Below, in pieces: positions 1 to 8,915 of a DNA stretch of 64,000 nt (within the stretch, counting starts at the first letter, position 1; every line of letters starts with the position of its first letter). Made by a program: the position numbers and the translations under genes. Where the stretch lies: contig NZ_QXJM01000039.1 of the NCBI RefSeq assembly GCF_003570905.1, forward strand, positions 1,488,001-1,552,000, written 5' to 3'. Under the pieces are notes generated by a model, which worked only from the letters and a program-made list of their open reading frames with translations, searched no databases and was not told where the DNA came from. Source of the stretch: Cohnella faecalis. Its GTDB lineage: Bacteria > Bacillota > Bacilli > Paenibacillales > Paenibacillaceae.

Positions 1-348
1 GTCCGGACGGGCGAGAAAAGCGTTGAACGTCGTTTCCACCCAGGCGACGGAGCTTTGGAGAGAACCCGACAAGTTCATGATTTGCGAGACGAGGCGCATG
101 ACAAGCGCGGAGACGATCGTCAGCATAGCGGCGGTGAAGAGGAGCAGCGTGAGCGTAACGGCAAGCCAACGGGGGAATCGGGCTTTGAGGTGAAAGAAAG
201 AAACGAGCGGATTCAAGGCATAAGCGAGCAGCCAGCCGAGTATAAAAGGATACACGAGCGGAAGCGCCCACCAGACGACGAAGCAACCTCCTCCGATAAT
301 CGCAACGACGATAATCAGACGCCATGCGATCGCAAGCCTCCGGTCCAA
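1..348 (-). CDS. ytvI: Sporulation integral membrane protein YtvI, N-terminal part (cut by window edge)
   Basis: The first 116 codons of a gene on the minus strand run off the window. The start is a TTG at 348, eight bases after an AAAGGAGG ribosome site; no good ATG exists. The translation has two hydrophobic segments typical of the N-terminus of AI-2E-transporter-family (PerM) membrane proteins: about residues 8-42, with the segment WWALPLVYPFILGWLLAYAL, and about residues 55-75. In Bacillus the YtvI member of this family is a sporulation membrane protein. The family assignment is fairly sure; the exact subgroup (YtvI or another PerM protein) is an inference from the partial sequence and the sporulating host. 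Confidence 0.7.
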   Translation of the reverse strand, partial: MDRRLAIAWRLIIVVAIIGGGCFVVWWALPLVYPFILGWLLAYALNPLVSFFHLKARFPRWLAVTLTLLLFTAAMLTIVSALVMRLVSQIMNLSGSLQSSVAWVETTFNAFLARPD

Positions 349-464
349 GCACCGGCCTCCTTTTTTCCGCTGCCGCGGAATTCGTCTTCTTCTTTTTTCC
401 TATTATACCCTATCGGGTTCGGTCTTCGGAAAGCTTTGAGATTCTTTTTATAGAGATTGTCCAT

Positions 465-518
465 TTTACTTTGGGTTAATGATCGGTTAACGCAGGCTTT
501 ACAATTTGATAACATAAT
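465..518 (+). promoter_or_regulatory. PhoP-box promoter of ppk
   Basis: Hexamers TTTACT (465), TTAATG (476), TTAACG (487) and TTTACA (498) follow one another at exactly 11 bp, the spacing known for PhoP direct repeats in Bacillus. A -10-like CATAAT starts at 513, 48 bp after the first hexamer, the same geometry as seven other promoters in the window. It shows that translation of ppk starts downstream at 562. Confidence 0.75.
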
Positions 519-561
519 GAGGAAGAGATATCCGGTTTGTACGAAACAGGAGGAACTCCTT

Positions 562-2706
562 ATGAGAAAGGCGATTCGCCTGCACCAATCCGGTTCGATC
601 GGAGCGATGCGGCAAAGCGGAAGCTTCAAAAAGTATATAAACCGCGATTTGAGCTGGATCGAATTTAACCGCCGCGTGCTGGAGGAAGCGGAAGACGCCG
701 CTACTCCTCTGCTGGAGCGGTTCCAGTTTCTTGCCATCGTATCCAGCAACTTGGACGAATTCATGAGCGTGCGCGTAGCGGGCCTTAACGATCAGCGCAA
801 GGCAGGCTATCAGAAAGCCGATTTCACCGGTTATTCTCCGCAAAGCCTCATTAAGAGAATTATCAAGAGAACCGAAAGAGTGACCAAGCAGCAATATCGC
901 GTCTACAGAGATCTGATGCGCATGATCGCCAAGGAAGGCGTCCTGCTGCAGCCGTGGGAGGATTTGAACGAGGAGCAGCAGGACTCGATGAAGTCGTATT
1001 TTCAAGACATCGTCTATCCCGTGCTGACTCCAATGGCGGTCGATGTGAGCCGTCCTTTTCCGCTTGTTCACAGCAAAGAGCTTTACTTGGCCGTCGTGCT
1101 TCGCAAGAACGATGCGGCGGAGACGGATATGTCGAGCGAGCGGACGTTTTGCGCTATCGTTCAGGTGCCGTCCATTCTTCCGCGTACGATTCCCGTTCCG
1201 GGACGGCGCAATAGCCGGAAGCAAAGCTTTTTGCTGCTGGAGGAATTGATCAAGGAGCAGATCGGCCTGCTGTTCAGTGGCTACGAGACCGAAGCGGTGC
1301 ATGCGTTCCGCGTGACGCGAAATTCCGATCTCACGCTTAACGAGGAAGGCGCGGAGGATTTGCTGCAGGAGATCGAGAAGGAGCTTCGGAGGCGGCAGAG
1401 GGGTATTCCGGTTCGGCTGGAGGTCGAGGACGGCATCCACTCGCACGCGTTGGAGCTGCTGAAGGATGAGCTGGGACTGGAGGACGACGTTTATGAAATC
1501 GACGGTCCGCTCGATCTCGGATTTCTGTCCAAGTTCGCGAATATGCTTCCGAACCTTGACCACCTTCGTTATCCTCGGGTAGAGCCGGTCTATCCGGTCG
1601 AATTCGAGGAAGCCGACAACATGCTGTCCGTCCTGAGGGAACGGGATGTCCTACTTTACCATCCATACGAGTCATTCGAGGTCGTTAACGATTTTATTCT
1701 GGAGGCGGCTTCCGATCCTGACGTCCTGGCGATCAAGATGACGTTGTATCGGGTCAGCACCGGTTCCGTGCTCGTGCAGGCGCTGGCGAAGGCGGCGGAA
1801 TCCGGCAAGCAGGTTACCGTCGTCGTCGAAATAAAAGCCCGGTTCGATGAGGAGCGCAACATCGCATGGGCGCGCCAGCTGGAGAAGGCCGGCTGTCACG
1901 TCGTCTATGGGCTTGCCGGACTGAAAACCCACGCCAAGATTACATTGGTCGTTCGGCGGGAGGGCGGCTCGCTGCGCCGTTACGTCCATGTGGGAACGGG
2001 CAACTACAACGAGAACACGGCCCGTCTGTACACGGATGCGGGGCTGTTCACCTGCCATCCGGATATCGGGGCCGACGCTTCCGCTCTGTTTAACGAAATG
2101 ACGGGCTATTCGACCCCGCACGACTGGCGCAGCTTCGCCGTTGCACCGATCGGCCTGAAGCCGAAGCTGTTCGATCTGATCGACAAGGAAATCGCTCATG
2201 CCAAGGCAGGCCGTCCGGCTCGCATCGTGGCGAAGATGAACTCTTTGTCCAATCAGTCGATGATCGACAAGCTATACGAGGCTTCCCGGGCCGGCGTCAA
2301 AATCGAGCTTATCGTGAGAGGGGTATGCTGCTTATGTCCGGGGGTTCCCGGCTTGAGCGAGAACATCCGGGTCGTCAGCATCGTCGACCGGTTTCTTGAG
2401 CACTCCCGCATTCTGGTTGTGGGCGGCGGGGGTCAAGATCAGGTGTACATTTCGAGTGCGGACTGGATGACGCGCAACTTGACGCGGCGCATCGAAATCA
2501 TGTGCCCCGTGTACGACACCGGCTTAAGCCAAATGCTGCTTAATTTGCTCCAAATGAATCTACACGACAACGTGAAAGCCCGGGAGCTGCTTGCCAACGG
2601 AAGCTATGTTCGGGTCTCAAACGAGCACACTCCTTTGCGGAGCCAATTCGAAGCGGCCGATATTCCGTTGTGGAAGACGGTGGCGGTCGGCTTGGAAAAT
2701 GAATAA
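562..2706 (+). CDS. ppk: Polyphosphate kinase 1
   Basis: PPK1 reversibly moves the ATP gamma-phosphate onto inorganic polyphosphate chains. The 714-residue length is normal for the family. The N-terminal region carries YINRDLSWIEFN and SNLDEF signatures. The phospholipase-D-like catalytic half contains His457 in LKTHAK (the residue that is phosphorylated in the E. coli enzyme) and His614 in FLEHSR, plus HVGTGNYNENTARLYTD. I chose ATG 562 because an AGGAGG-like site (CAGGAGGAACTCCTT) lies just upstream; an in-frame ATG at 457 would place the PhoP-box promoter inside the coding region. Convergent with ppx, with a shared terminator between them. Probably induced by phosphate limitation through PhoP. 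Confidence 0.96.
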   Translation: MRKAIRLHQSGSIGAMRQSGSFKKYINRDLSWIEFNRRVLEEAEDAATPLLERFQFLAIVSSNLDEFMSVRVAGLNDQRKAGYQKADFTGYSPQSLIKRIIKRTERVTKQQYRVYRDLMRMIAKEGVLLQPWEDLNEEQQDSMKSYFQDIVYPVLTPMAVDVSRPFPLVHSKELYLAVVLRKNDAAETDMSSERTFCAIVQVPSILPRTIPVPGRRNSRKQSFLLLEELIKEQIGLLFSGYETEAVHAFRVTRNSDLTLNEEGAEDLLQEIEKELRRRQRGIPVRLEVEDGIHSHALELLKDELGLEDDVYEIDGPLDLGFLSKFANMLPNLDHLRYPRVEPVYPVEFEEADNMLSVLRERDVLLYHPYESFEVVNDFILEAASDPDVLAIKMTLYRVSTGSVLVQALAKAAESGKQVTVVVEIKARFDEERNIAWARQLEKAGCHVVYGLAGLKTHAKITLVVRREGGSLRRYVHVGTGNYNENTARLYTDAGLFTCHPDIGADASALFNEMTGYSTPHDWRSFAVAPIGLKPKLFDLIDKEIAHAKAGRPARIVAKMNSLSNQSMIDKLYEASRAGVKIELIVRGVCCLCPGVPGLSENIRVVSIVDRFLEHSRILVVGGGGQDQVYISSADWMTRNLTRRIEIMCPVYDTGLSQMLLNLLQMNLHDNVKARELLANGSYVRVSNEHTPLRSQFEAADIPLWKTVAVGLENE

Positions 2707-2712
2707 TAGCGC

Positions 2713-2762
2713 AAAAAAGGCCTTGGTGCGGGATGATGATCCCGTGCCTTGGCCTTTTTTTT
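2713..2762. terminator. Bidirectional terminator between ppk and ppx
   Basis: A run AAAAAAGGCC at 2713 pairs with GGCCTTTTTTTT at 2751-2762; inside, GCGGGA pairs with TCCCGT across a short loop. A-rich on one side and T-rich on the other, it can end both convergent transcripts. Confidence 0.8.
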
Positions 2763-2874
2763 CGTGCGGCATGATAGGGTGGAAAAGCGAAACGGCAGGT
2801 GGCGGTGAGCGCGCATGCCGGCCATAGTACTAAAGCCTTTGCCTTTGGCTAGCAGCGAATTTGCAGCTTCGGCG

Positions 2875-4407
2875 TCAGTCCCAAGCTTTGCGGAAATCTT
2901 TGCCGAGCGACTCGACCTCCAGCCGCTCGACGGGAAGAGGATGATCCGCCAAGGCGGCCAACAGCAGCTTGCCGGATAGGATGACCATCTCCAGAGAACG
3001 GATCGCCTGCGACTCGCTGCGGTCGAGCGCGGAAGCAAGCTGCAGCAGCGCTCCGAGCTTGGATACCGCTTCCATATCCCCTTCGCTCAGTATGGAGCGG
3101 TAGGGGGACAGCTGCCGGCGCAACGAGTTCGTTCCGCGGTAGGAGGCAATCGCTGCCGTCAACAAAATTTCCCGATGCGACATACCGTTCCAATGCGTAT
3201 GGACAAGCATGTAAAACGTATGGTCAGCGCAATTGTTGAAGTCGATTACCGCGCCGATCCGAAACAGCCGGGCCGCCGAAGCGAGAAGCAGCCTCATGTC
3301 GGACGGAATTTCCCGATCCGGAGCGAGGACGTCGAACATCGTGACGGCCAAACGGCTTACTTGGCTCAGATGTTCCTCCGGAGCGGTAGGATATAATGCG
3401 GTCAAATTGCGGATGCTTTCTTCCAGCACTTGGTTTACGCGTTCGCCTGCGGCAGCCGTCTCATCCGTCTCCCGGCGCGAACGCGGAACGCAGGTTTCCA
3501 GAAAGAGGCCGTCGCGCAAACCGGCTCCGCAGACGATGAGGCGGGTGGAGCCGATTTCGCGGATGACGGCGAGCAGCAGAGCGAGCCCCGGCACGATGAC
3601 GTCGCCTCGATCCTTGGACAAGCCTGGCAGCTTCCGACGCTTGTCCACCGGAATGTCCGCAAGCTTATGGAGCGAGTCTTCCACTTCGGAGTCCGACATC
3701 TCATAGCCGTGCAGCAGAGGAAAAGGATAATCCGATTCGCGTTGTCGAAGCTTGGCCAACGCGCGAACCGTGCCGCCCAGTCCGATCAACGCCAAGCCGG
3801 GGTGCTGGGTCGTCCAGCTGTGCCGCTGAAGCAGGGCGCGCATCTCTTCCTGCATGTCTTGAAGCTTTGTTAGAGGGACAGGATCGTCGCCGAGAGCATG
3901 TCGCCCCGCCGTATTGACGCAACCGATCGGGAACGATACGGAGGAGACGAGGCGCCCGTCCCTTAGCAGTGATAGCTCGGTGCTTCCGCCGCCGATGTCG
4001 ACGACGAAGCCGTCCTGGACGTTCATCGTTCTTGTCATCGCTTCGCTGCCGATCCGCGCTTCCTCGTCGCCGGAGAGCAGTTCGACTTCCACTCCTGTTG
4101 CGGCTTTTAAGTAGCGCAGCAAGTTATCCCGATTGGCCGCTTGGCGTATGGCGGCCGTCGCGACCGCACGAATGCGGGTAGCGCCGTGCTTCAGGCATAT
4201 TTGCCTATAGTGGCGAAGCACTTCGACAAGCTCTTCGACCGCTTCTTCCGGAAGGAGCCCTTCCGGTGTTAACCGCTGACTGAGTCTGGCTGCGAAGCGG
4301 CCTTGATCAATGACGCGGTGCGCGCCGCCTTCGGTCAACTGATAGACGCCGAGTCGAACCGTGTTGGAGCCGATATCGATAATTCCGGTCACAGAAGATG
4401 AACCCAT
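2875..4407 (-). CDS. ppx: Exopolyphosphatase / Ppx-GppA phosphatase
   Basis: Hydrolyses terminal phosphates of polyphosphate (or pppGpp in GppA-type members). The N-terminal half is the ASKHA-fold Ppx/GppA domain: IIDIGSNTVRLGVYQ near the start, the DIGGGSTELSL phosphate loop near residue 140 and GLGGTVRALAK near 220. The C-terminal part (about 310-510) is a helical HD-like domain with HDIL/HREI-type residues. Length about 510 is normal. I prefer ATG at 4407; a TTG at 4419 abuts AAGGAG too closely. A possible sigma-A promoter lies upstream (TTGCTC, 16 bp, TACAAT). No PhoP repeats are seen here, unlike ppk. Its position tail-to-tail with ppk suggests a synthesis/degradation pair. PPX versus GppA specificity cannot be told from the sequence. 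Confidence 0.93.
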   Translation of the reverse strand: MGSSSVTGIIDIGSNTVRLGVYQLTEGGAHRVIDQGRFAARLSQRLTPEGLLPEEAVEELVEVLRHYRQICLKHGATRIRAVATAAIRQAANRDNLLRYLKAATGVEVELLSGDEEARIGSEAMTRTMNVQDGFVVDIGGGSTELSLLRDGRLVSSVSFPIGCVNTAGRHALGDDPVPLTKLQDMQEEMRALLQRHSWTTQHPGLALIGLGGTVRALAKLRQRESDYPFPLLHGYEMSDSEVEDSLHKLADIPVDKRRKLPGLSKDRGDVIVPGLALLLAVIREIGSTRLIVCGAGLRDGLFLETCVPRSRRETDETAAAGERVNQVLEESIRNLTALYPTAPEEHLSQVSRLAVTMFDVLAPDREIPSDMRLLLASAARLFRIGAVIDFNNCADHTFYMLVHTHWNGMSHREILLTAAIASYRGTNSLRRQLSPYRSILSEGDMEAVSKLGALLQLASALDRSESQAIRSLEMVILSGKLLLAALADHPLPVERLEVESLGKDFRKAWD

Positions 4408-4486
4408 CGCGCCACTCAACTCCTTGTCTCCGTTAGCTTTTTAAGCAACATTGTACCATTCGGCAGCGCCCGAGCAAAAGAACCTT

Positions 4487-4502
4487 TATGACGTCGATAA
4501 AG
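4487..4502 (+). repeat. 16-bp direct repeat, left copy
   Basis: TATGACGTCGATAAAG here recurs exactly at 5456-5471. The two copies flank the lipoprotein gene, 969 bp apart. Confidence 0.7.
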
Positions 4503-4564
4503 AAATAAACATTCAGACAGTATAATGGAAGGATCGATCTTTCCTGGAATGCCTCGACCGGCTT

Positions 4565-5233
4565 TTATTGTTGAAATGCATCTGGGTAGACTGTCGTCTT
4601 AAAAACTTTTTTGGTTTCGACGTCTTTAGCGTGAACCGTCACTTTAAGCTTGTCCGGCTTTACGCCGTTAAAAGCTTGGTACATCATCCCGCTCGCGCTT
4701 ATTCCGATAGCGACCATTCCTTCAAATCCTTTTTCGAAAGCCGTCTTATCGACAATCAAAGTAAATTCAGTAAGCGAATCGTCATATTCGATATCTTTAA
4801 TGGACGGGAAATCCGAGCTTCCTTTTAATCCATTGATGTATTCAAGGGTGCTCTCTTTGGTTTCTTTAACAATTTTGTTGTACGCATCCTCGGACATTGT
4901 ATAAGTATACGAACCGTCAGCGTTCTTTTTAACTTCGCTGATTCCTCTTTCTTTTGCTTTTAACGCAACCTCCTCTTCATTGGAGTTTTCGTCAAAGAAT
5001 GAAGCCGGAAGCGTCACTTCCGTACGGGATAGCCCCTTGTCAATTTTCAACGACTGGCCGGATTTTTTGTTTTCGTCCGGAGATTTCGATGGTTCAGCCG
5101 GCTCGGACTTGTTTGATTCGCTTGCAGGTTCGGTGCTTTGTACAGCGGCGGTGTTTGCTTCCGATTGTTTCGTTTTGGAACATCCCGATAGCGCCAAAGC
5201 GAATACAATCCATAGAACGACAAAGTATTTCAC
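4565..5233 (-). CDS. Secreted lipoprotein of unknown function
   Basis: A 222-residue lipoprotein. Start is GTG 5233, preceded by AGGGGG at an 8-base distance; it gives a classic lipoprotein signal (KYFVVLWIVFALALSGC) with the lipobox cysteine at about residue 17. Longer in-frame extensions upstream would bury this signal. After a low-complexity Ser/Glu/Pro linker comes a folded region starting GLSRTEVTLPASFF and ending near the C-terminus; similar proteins are common in Bacilli and often carry the vague label 'antigen I/II N-terminal domain' (my recollection). Function is unknown. The gene is flanked by an exact 16-bp direct repeat, which may mark its insertion next to ppx. Confidence 0.8.
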   Translation of the reverse strand: MKYFVVLWIVFALALSGCSKTKQSEANTAAVQSTEPASESNKSEPAEPSKSPDENKKSGQSLKIDKGLSRTEVTLPASFFDENSNEEEVALKAKERGISEVKKNADGSYTYTMSEDAYNKIVKETKESTLEYINGLKGSSDFPSIKDIEYDDSLTEFTLIVDKTAFEKGFEGMVAIGISASGMMYQAFNGVKPDKLKVTVHAKDVETKKVFKTTVYPDAFQQ

Positions 5234-5678
5234 TTGAATATTCCCCCTATTCATTTCCATTTTATATCGGAAGGTAATGTTTGGGAAATTAGTGTTTCGC
5301 AACAATCGGCCGCCGCAACGGCAATCCCAAAATTCCATTTCGGCATTTTCCTTTAGCTGTTTGCGCGGCTTGGTCATCTTGGGCATCATAATAATGTATC
5401 GAATGTGACAAATTAAGCAAATTACGTATACGGCGGACATGAGATAGCGGATTTCTATGACGTCGATAAAGCAATTTTATGCGTCAAGCGGTTCCATTCG
5501 CCTTAAAAATGACTTATCATTAAAAATGGTTGAAAAAGTGGCGTGAATTTGCGTATTGCGTGAATTTTTGAGCCGGGAGTTGCTCCTGCTCTTGCGCATG
5601 CAGACTTTCAGGCAGCCCGTGACCGCTTGTGCGGCGGGATCGGCTGACTTTTATTTTTCGTAAAAAGGAGAGAGAACC
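5234..5678. other. Intergenic region upstream of the lipoprotein gene and citZ
   Basis: It contains the right copy of the 16-bp direct repeat (5456-5471). On the minus strand a reading frame (about 5260-5440) encodes two CxxC-like pairs (ICLIC and CRC) resembling a small zinc ribbon, but it lacks a ribosome site and runs into the lipoprotein frame, so I do not call it. No convincing citZ promoter was found; TTGAAA at about 5530 has no clear -10 partner. Confidence 0.4.
5456..5471 (+). repeat. 16-bp direct repeat, right copy
   Basis: Exact second copy of TATGACGTCGATAAAG (first at 4487-4502). Confidence 0.7.
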
Positions 5679-6794
5679 ATGACGGCAACGAAAGGCTTGG
5701 AAGGAATCGTAGCGGCGGCATCGTCTATCAGCTCGATTATCGATGGCGTTCTGACGTATCGGGGCATCAACATCGACGAACTCGCTGAACAAGCGACCTT
5801 TGAAGAAGTCGCTTATCTACTATGGCATGGCAAGCTTCCTACGCAATCCGAATTGGACGGGCTTATCGCTCAACTTGGCGAATTCGCCGAAGTTCCTTCG
5901 GAAGTCATCGAAAGCCTGCGTCTTTATCCTAAAGACAGCAACTCCATGGCGGCGTTGCGCACCGTGGTTTCGAGCCTCGCTCTTTATGACGGCGAAGCGA
6001 ACGACATGAGCCGCGAAGCGAATGTCCGCAAAGCGGTGAAGCTGCAAGCTCAACTGCCGACGGTCGTAGCTGCGTTCGCGCGCATTCGTCAAGGGCTTGA
6101 GCCCGTCGCTCCCAAGAAGGGCGTCGGAGTTGCTTATAACTTCCTGTACATGCTCAGCGGCAAAGAGCCTGCGCAAGTGGCGGTCGAAGCGATGGACAAG
6201 GCGCTCGTTCTTCACGCGGACCATGAGCTGAACGCATCGACGTTCGCAGCCCGCGTTACGGTCGCTACGCTGTCGGATATTTATTCCGGCGTCGTCTCCG
6301 CAATCGGTGCTCTCAAAGGCCCGCTTCACGGCGGAGCTAACGAAGCGGTTATGGTTATGCTGGACGATATCGGCTCCCTGGACAACGTCGAGCCGTACAT
6401 CCAGAACAAGCTGAACAACAAGCAGAAGATCATGGGCTTCGGTCATCGCGTCTACAAAGACGGCGACCCTCGCGCGAAGCACTTGCAGCAGATGTCCCGC
6501 CAGCTCGGCGAGCTGAACGGCGACAGCACGCTGTACGAGATGTCCGTTAAGATCGAGGATCTCGTAACCGGCCAAAAAGGATTGAAGCCGAACGTCGACT
6601 TCTATTCCGCGTCCTGCTACACAATGCTCGGCATTCCTCGGGATTTGTTCACGCCGATTTTCGCGATCAGCCGCGTATCGGGCTGGACCGCTCACGTGCT
6701 GGAGCAATTCGAAGACAACCGTCTGATCCGCCCTCGCGCGGAATACGTCGGTCCCGTCGGCCAACATTACGTGCCGATTGCAAAACGGGGATAA
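5679..6794 (+). CDS. citZ: Citrate synthase
   Basis: Condenses oxaloacetate and acetyl-CoA to citrate, the entry step of the TCA cycle. 371 residues, the usual size of the short Gram-positive type. N-terminal KGLEGIVAAASSISSIIDG and YRGINIDELA, then the active-site stretches GPLHGGANEAV and GFGHRVYKDGDPRA (catalytic/substrate His) and NVDFYSASCYTMLGIP with the catalytic Asp. ATG follows AAAAGGAGAG at a good distance. First gene of the citZ-icd-mdh cluster conserved in Bacilli; a GC-rich stem between it and icd may reduce read-through. Confidence 0.97.
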   Translation: MTATKGLEGIVAAASSISSIIDGVLTYRGINIDELAEQATFEEVAYLLWHGKLPTQSELDGLIAQLGEFAEVPSEVIESLRLYPKDSNSMAALRTVVSSLALYDGEANDMSREANVRKAVKLQAQLPTVVAAFARIRQGLEPVAPKKGVGVAYNFLYMLSGKEPAQVAVEAMDKALVLHADHELNASTFAARVTVATLSDIYSGVVSAIGALKGPLHGGANEAVMVMLDDIGSLDNVEPYIQNKLNNKQKIMGFGHRVYKDGDPRAKHLQQMSRQLGELNGDSTLYEMSVKIEDLVTGQKGLKPNVDFYSASCYTMLGIPRDLFTPIFAISRVSGWTAHVLEQFEDNRLIRPRAEYVGPVGQHYVPIAKRG

Positions 6795-6809
6795 CAGAAT
6801 AAAGCTTTT

Positions 6810-6858
6810 ACCGGCGGGCTGGCTCCTTAGCGATTGGGCGGGGGCGATGCGCGCCGGT
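6810..6858 (+). terminator. Weak stem-loop between citZ and icd
   Basis: ACCGGCG (6810-6816) pairs with CGCCGGT (6852-6858), followed by TTTCTTG rather than a clean T run. More likely a partial attenuator or processing site than a full terminator. Confidence 0.4.
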
Positions 6859-6899
6859 TTCTTGCGAAATATTAACATTTTGGGAGGAACAACAAACTT

Positions 6900-8192
6900 A
6901 TGCAACTGGAAAAATTCGCACTGCCGACATCCGGCCAATCGATTACCGTAACCGAAGGCGTTCTGAACGTCCCCAATAACCCGATCATTCCTTTTATCGA
7001 AGGCGACGGCACAGGCCGCGACATCTGGCGCGCATCCCAGCGCGTTCTGGACGCAGCTGTCGAGAAAGCATACAAAGGCGAGAAAAAAATCGCATGGTAC
7101 GAAGTTTTCGCCGGTGAAAAAGCGTTCAACGCTTACGGCGAATGGCTGCCTGCCGATACGCTGACGGCGATCCGCGAGTATATCATCGCGATCAAAGGAC
7201 CGTTGACCACTCCGATCGGCGGCGGTATCCGTTCCCTGAACGTGGCGCTGCGCCAAGAGCTTGATCTGTACGTCTGCTTGCGTCCGGTTCGTTATTTCGA
7301 CGGCGTGCCTTCCCCGGTCAAACGTCCCGAGCTAGTCGACATGGTCATTTTCCGCGAAAATACGGAAGACATCTACGCCGGCATCGAGTACCAAGCCGAA
7401 TCCGCCGACGTTAAAAAAGTGCTTGAGTTTTTGCAAAAAGAAATGGGCGTCAAAAAAATTCGCTTCCCGGAAACGTCCGGTATCGGCATCAAGCCGGTAT
7501 CGTCCGAAGGCTCCAAACGTCTCGTCCGCGCTGCGATCGAGTACGCGATCAAGCATAACCGCAAGTCGGTAACGCTCGTTCACAAAGGCAACATCATGAA
7601 ATTCACGGAAGGCGCGTTCAAAAACTGGGGCTACGAAGTGGCCGAGCAAGAGTTCGCGGACCAAACGTTCACTTGGGGCCAATACGACGCTATCAAAGCG
7701 GAGCAAGGCGAGGAAGCGGCTAACGCGGCTCAAAAAGCGGCTCTCGATTCCGGCAAAGTTCTCGTGAAGGACGCTATCGCCGATATCGCGCTTCAACAAG
7801 TTTTGACCCGTCCGACCGACTTCGACGTCATCGCGACGTTGAACCTGAACGGCGACTACCTGTCCGACGCTCTGGCCGCTCAAGTCGGCGGTATCGGTAT
7901 CGCTCCGGGCGCCAACATCAACTATGCGACCGGACATGCCATCTTCGAAGCTACGCACGGCACCGCTCCGAAATACGCGGACAAAGACGTCGTAAATCCG
8001 GGCTCCGTCATCCTGTCCGGCGTTATGCTGTTCGAGCACCTGGGCTGGCAAGAAGCGGCTGACCTGATCTACAAAGGCATCGAGACGTCCATCAACAACA
8101 AAACCGTCACTTACGACTTCGCTCGCTTGATGGAAGGCGCGAAGGAAATCAAGTGCTCGGAGTTTGCCGACCAAATTATCGCTAACATGTAA
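6900..8192 (+). CDS. icd: NADP-dependent isocitrate dehydrogenase
   Basis: Oxidises isocitrate to 2-oxoglutarate and CO2. 430 residues, typical of the bacterial homodimeric NADP enzyme. Visible motifs: [14 protein letters not shown] near the start, [20 protein letters not shown] containing the substrate-binding Ser (the phosphorylation site in E. coli), [13 protein letters not shown], the metal-binding [16 protein letters not shown] and [17 protein letters not shown] follows GGGAGGAAC. Lies 105 bp after citZ and probably shares its transcript; mdh follows only after a 0.7-kb repeat-bearing gap. Confidence 0.97.
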   Translation: MQLEKFALPTSGQSITVTEGVLNVPNNPIIPFIEGDGTGRDIWRASQRVLDAAVEKAYKGEKKIAWYEVFAGEKAFNAYGEWLPADTLTAIREYIIAIKGPLTTPIGGGIRSLNVALRQELDLYVCLRPVRYFDGVPSPVKRPELVDMVIFRENTEDIYAGIEYQAESADVKKVLEFLQKEMGVKKIRFPETSGIGIKPVSSEGSKRLVRAAIEYAIKHNRKSVTLVHKGNIMKFTEGAFKNWGYEVAEQEFADQTFTWGQYDAIKAEQGEEAANAAQKAALDSGKVLVKDAIADIALQQVLTRPTDFDVIATLNLNGDYLSDALAAQVGGIGIAPGANINYATGHAIFEATHGTAPKYADKDVVNPGSVILSGVMLFEHLGWQEAADLIYKGIETSINNKTVTYDFARLMEGAKEIKCSEFADQIIANM

Positions 8193-8534
8193 GGGAGATA
8201 CTGCCCCCCTTATATTCAAAATTCTCGAACCCCCTAAATCCCCTTTCCAAGGGGGACTCCAAAGGGCGGCAGCCCTCTGGACACCCGCATGACGTGCGAT
8301 TCGGCGAATTGCAGGGTGCGAGCGGGGTAAGCGCGGTTTGACTTTTGACTGGCGAGGCTTTCGCCTCTGCCAGCCACTGTCAAACAAGCTAATGGGATTG
8401 TTTGTTGGGATCGCACGGCGTATGTTGCCGGGCTTTAACTCATCCTACACATACCAATGCACGCTACACACCAACGCATCTGATACATACTAACGAACCT
8501 TGCATCATCCATACATGTCTGGCCAGCCGCTGCT

Positions 8535-8675
8535 TAGTTGCTCAACTGTATTTTGTACATGTATTTTCGAGTAATATCGGAGTTTGGGTGGAGTTAGCTG
8601 CAAAAAGTACATTTAGTTGGCGGAAAGTTGGGGCTTGGGGCGTTTGTACCTGATTTAGATGTATGATTTACATTT
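8535..8675 (-). repeat. Dispersed repeat B, intact copy
   Basis: Read on the minus strand this matches, with substitutions, the sequences at 42370-42448 and 43852-43930: a segment like GATGTAAATCATACATCTAA, a run like CCCCAAGCCCCAACTTT, and an end like ATGTACAAAATACAGTTGAG. The other copy is split by the IS element. Confidence 0.75.
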
Positions 8676-8735
8676 AGATCGGGGAGCAATAAGCTATGAA
8701 GTTGATTAACTGTACATCATGCAGTAAATCGCTCC

Positions 8736-8756
8736 GCTGAGCGAAGGGGATAGCGG
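8736..8756 (+). repeat. Dispersed 18-bp repeat A
   Basis: GCTGAGCGAAGGGGATAGCGG; same core as at 8814, 18912, 24872, 26199 and in the 51-bp array at 42049-42303. Confidence 0.75.
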
Positions 8757-8813
8757 AACTAAACGCATAACCCCCGACCTTGTGAGAGAGAGCCAGGGAG
8801 CTGCGCCGCTTTA

Positions 8814-8834
8814 ACTGAGCGAAGGGGATAGCGG
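8814..8834 (+). repeat. Dispersed 18-bp repeat A
   Basis: ACTGAGCGAAGGGGATAGCGG, nearly identical to the copy at 8736. Confidence 0.75.
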
Positions 8835-8915
8835 AATTGCGTCGCTAGCGGACGCGGAGGAACGATTCAATCATCGGTACTGAGCCGATGGGATGAATGA
8901 GGAGGTAACAACGAG

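Larger units (their letters stand above)
8193..8915. other. Repeat-bearing gap between icd and mdh
   Basis: 723 bp without a gene. It holds a CCCCTTTCCAAGGGGG-type palindrome with flanking C-rich repeats (about 8229-8280), a hairpin CTGGCGAGGC/GCCTCTGCCAG (about 8349-8373), one complete copy of a dispersed ~140-bp repeat (8535-8675) and two copies of an 18-bp repeat core (8736-8756, 8814-8834). In B. subtilis icd and mdh are adjacent, so this looks like accumulated non-coding repeat DNA. Confidence 0.7.

Noticed and set aside
457..561. Longer N-terminus for polyphosphate kinase from ATG 457
   Set aside because: It would cover a four-hexamer PhoP promoter, and ATG 562 has a strong ribosome site.
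5260..5440. Possible zinc-ribbon microprotein upstream of the lipoprotein
   Set aside because: Two CxC/CxxC pairs are present, but there is no ribosome site and no separate stop; the frame runs into the lipoprotein signal peptide.
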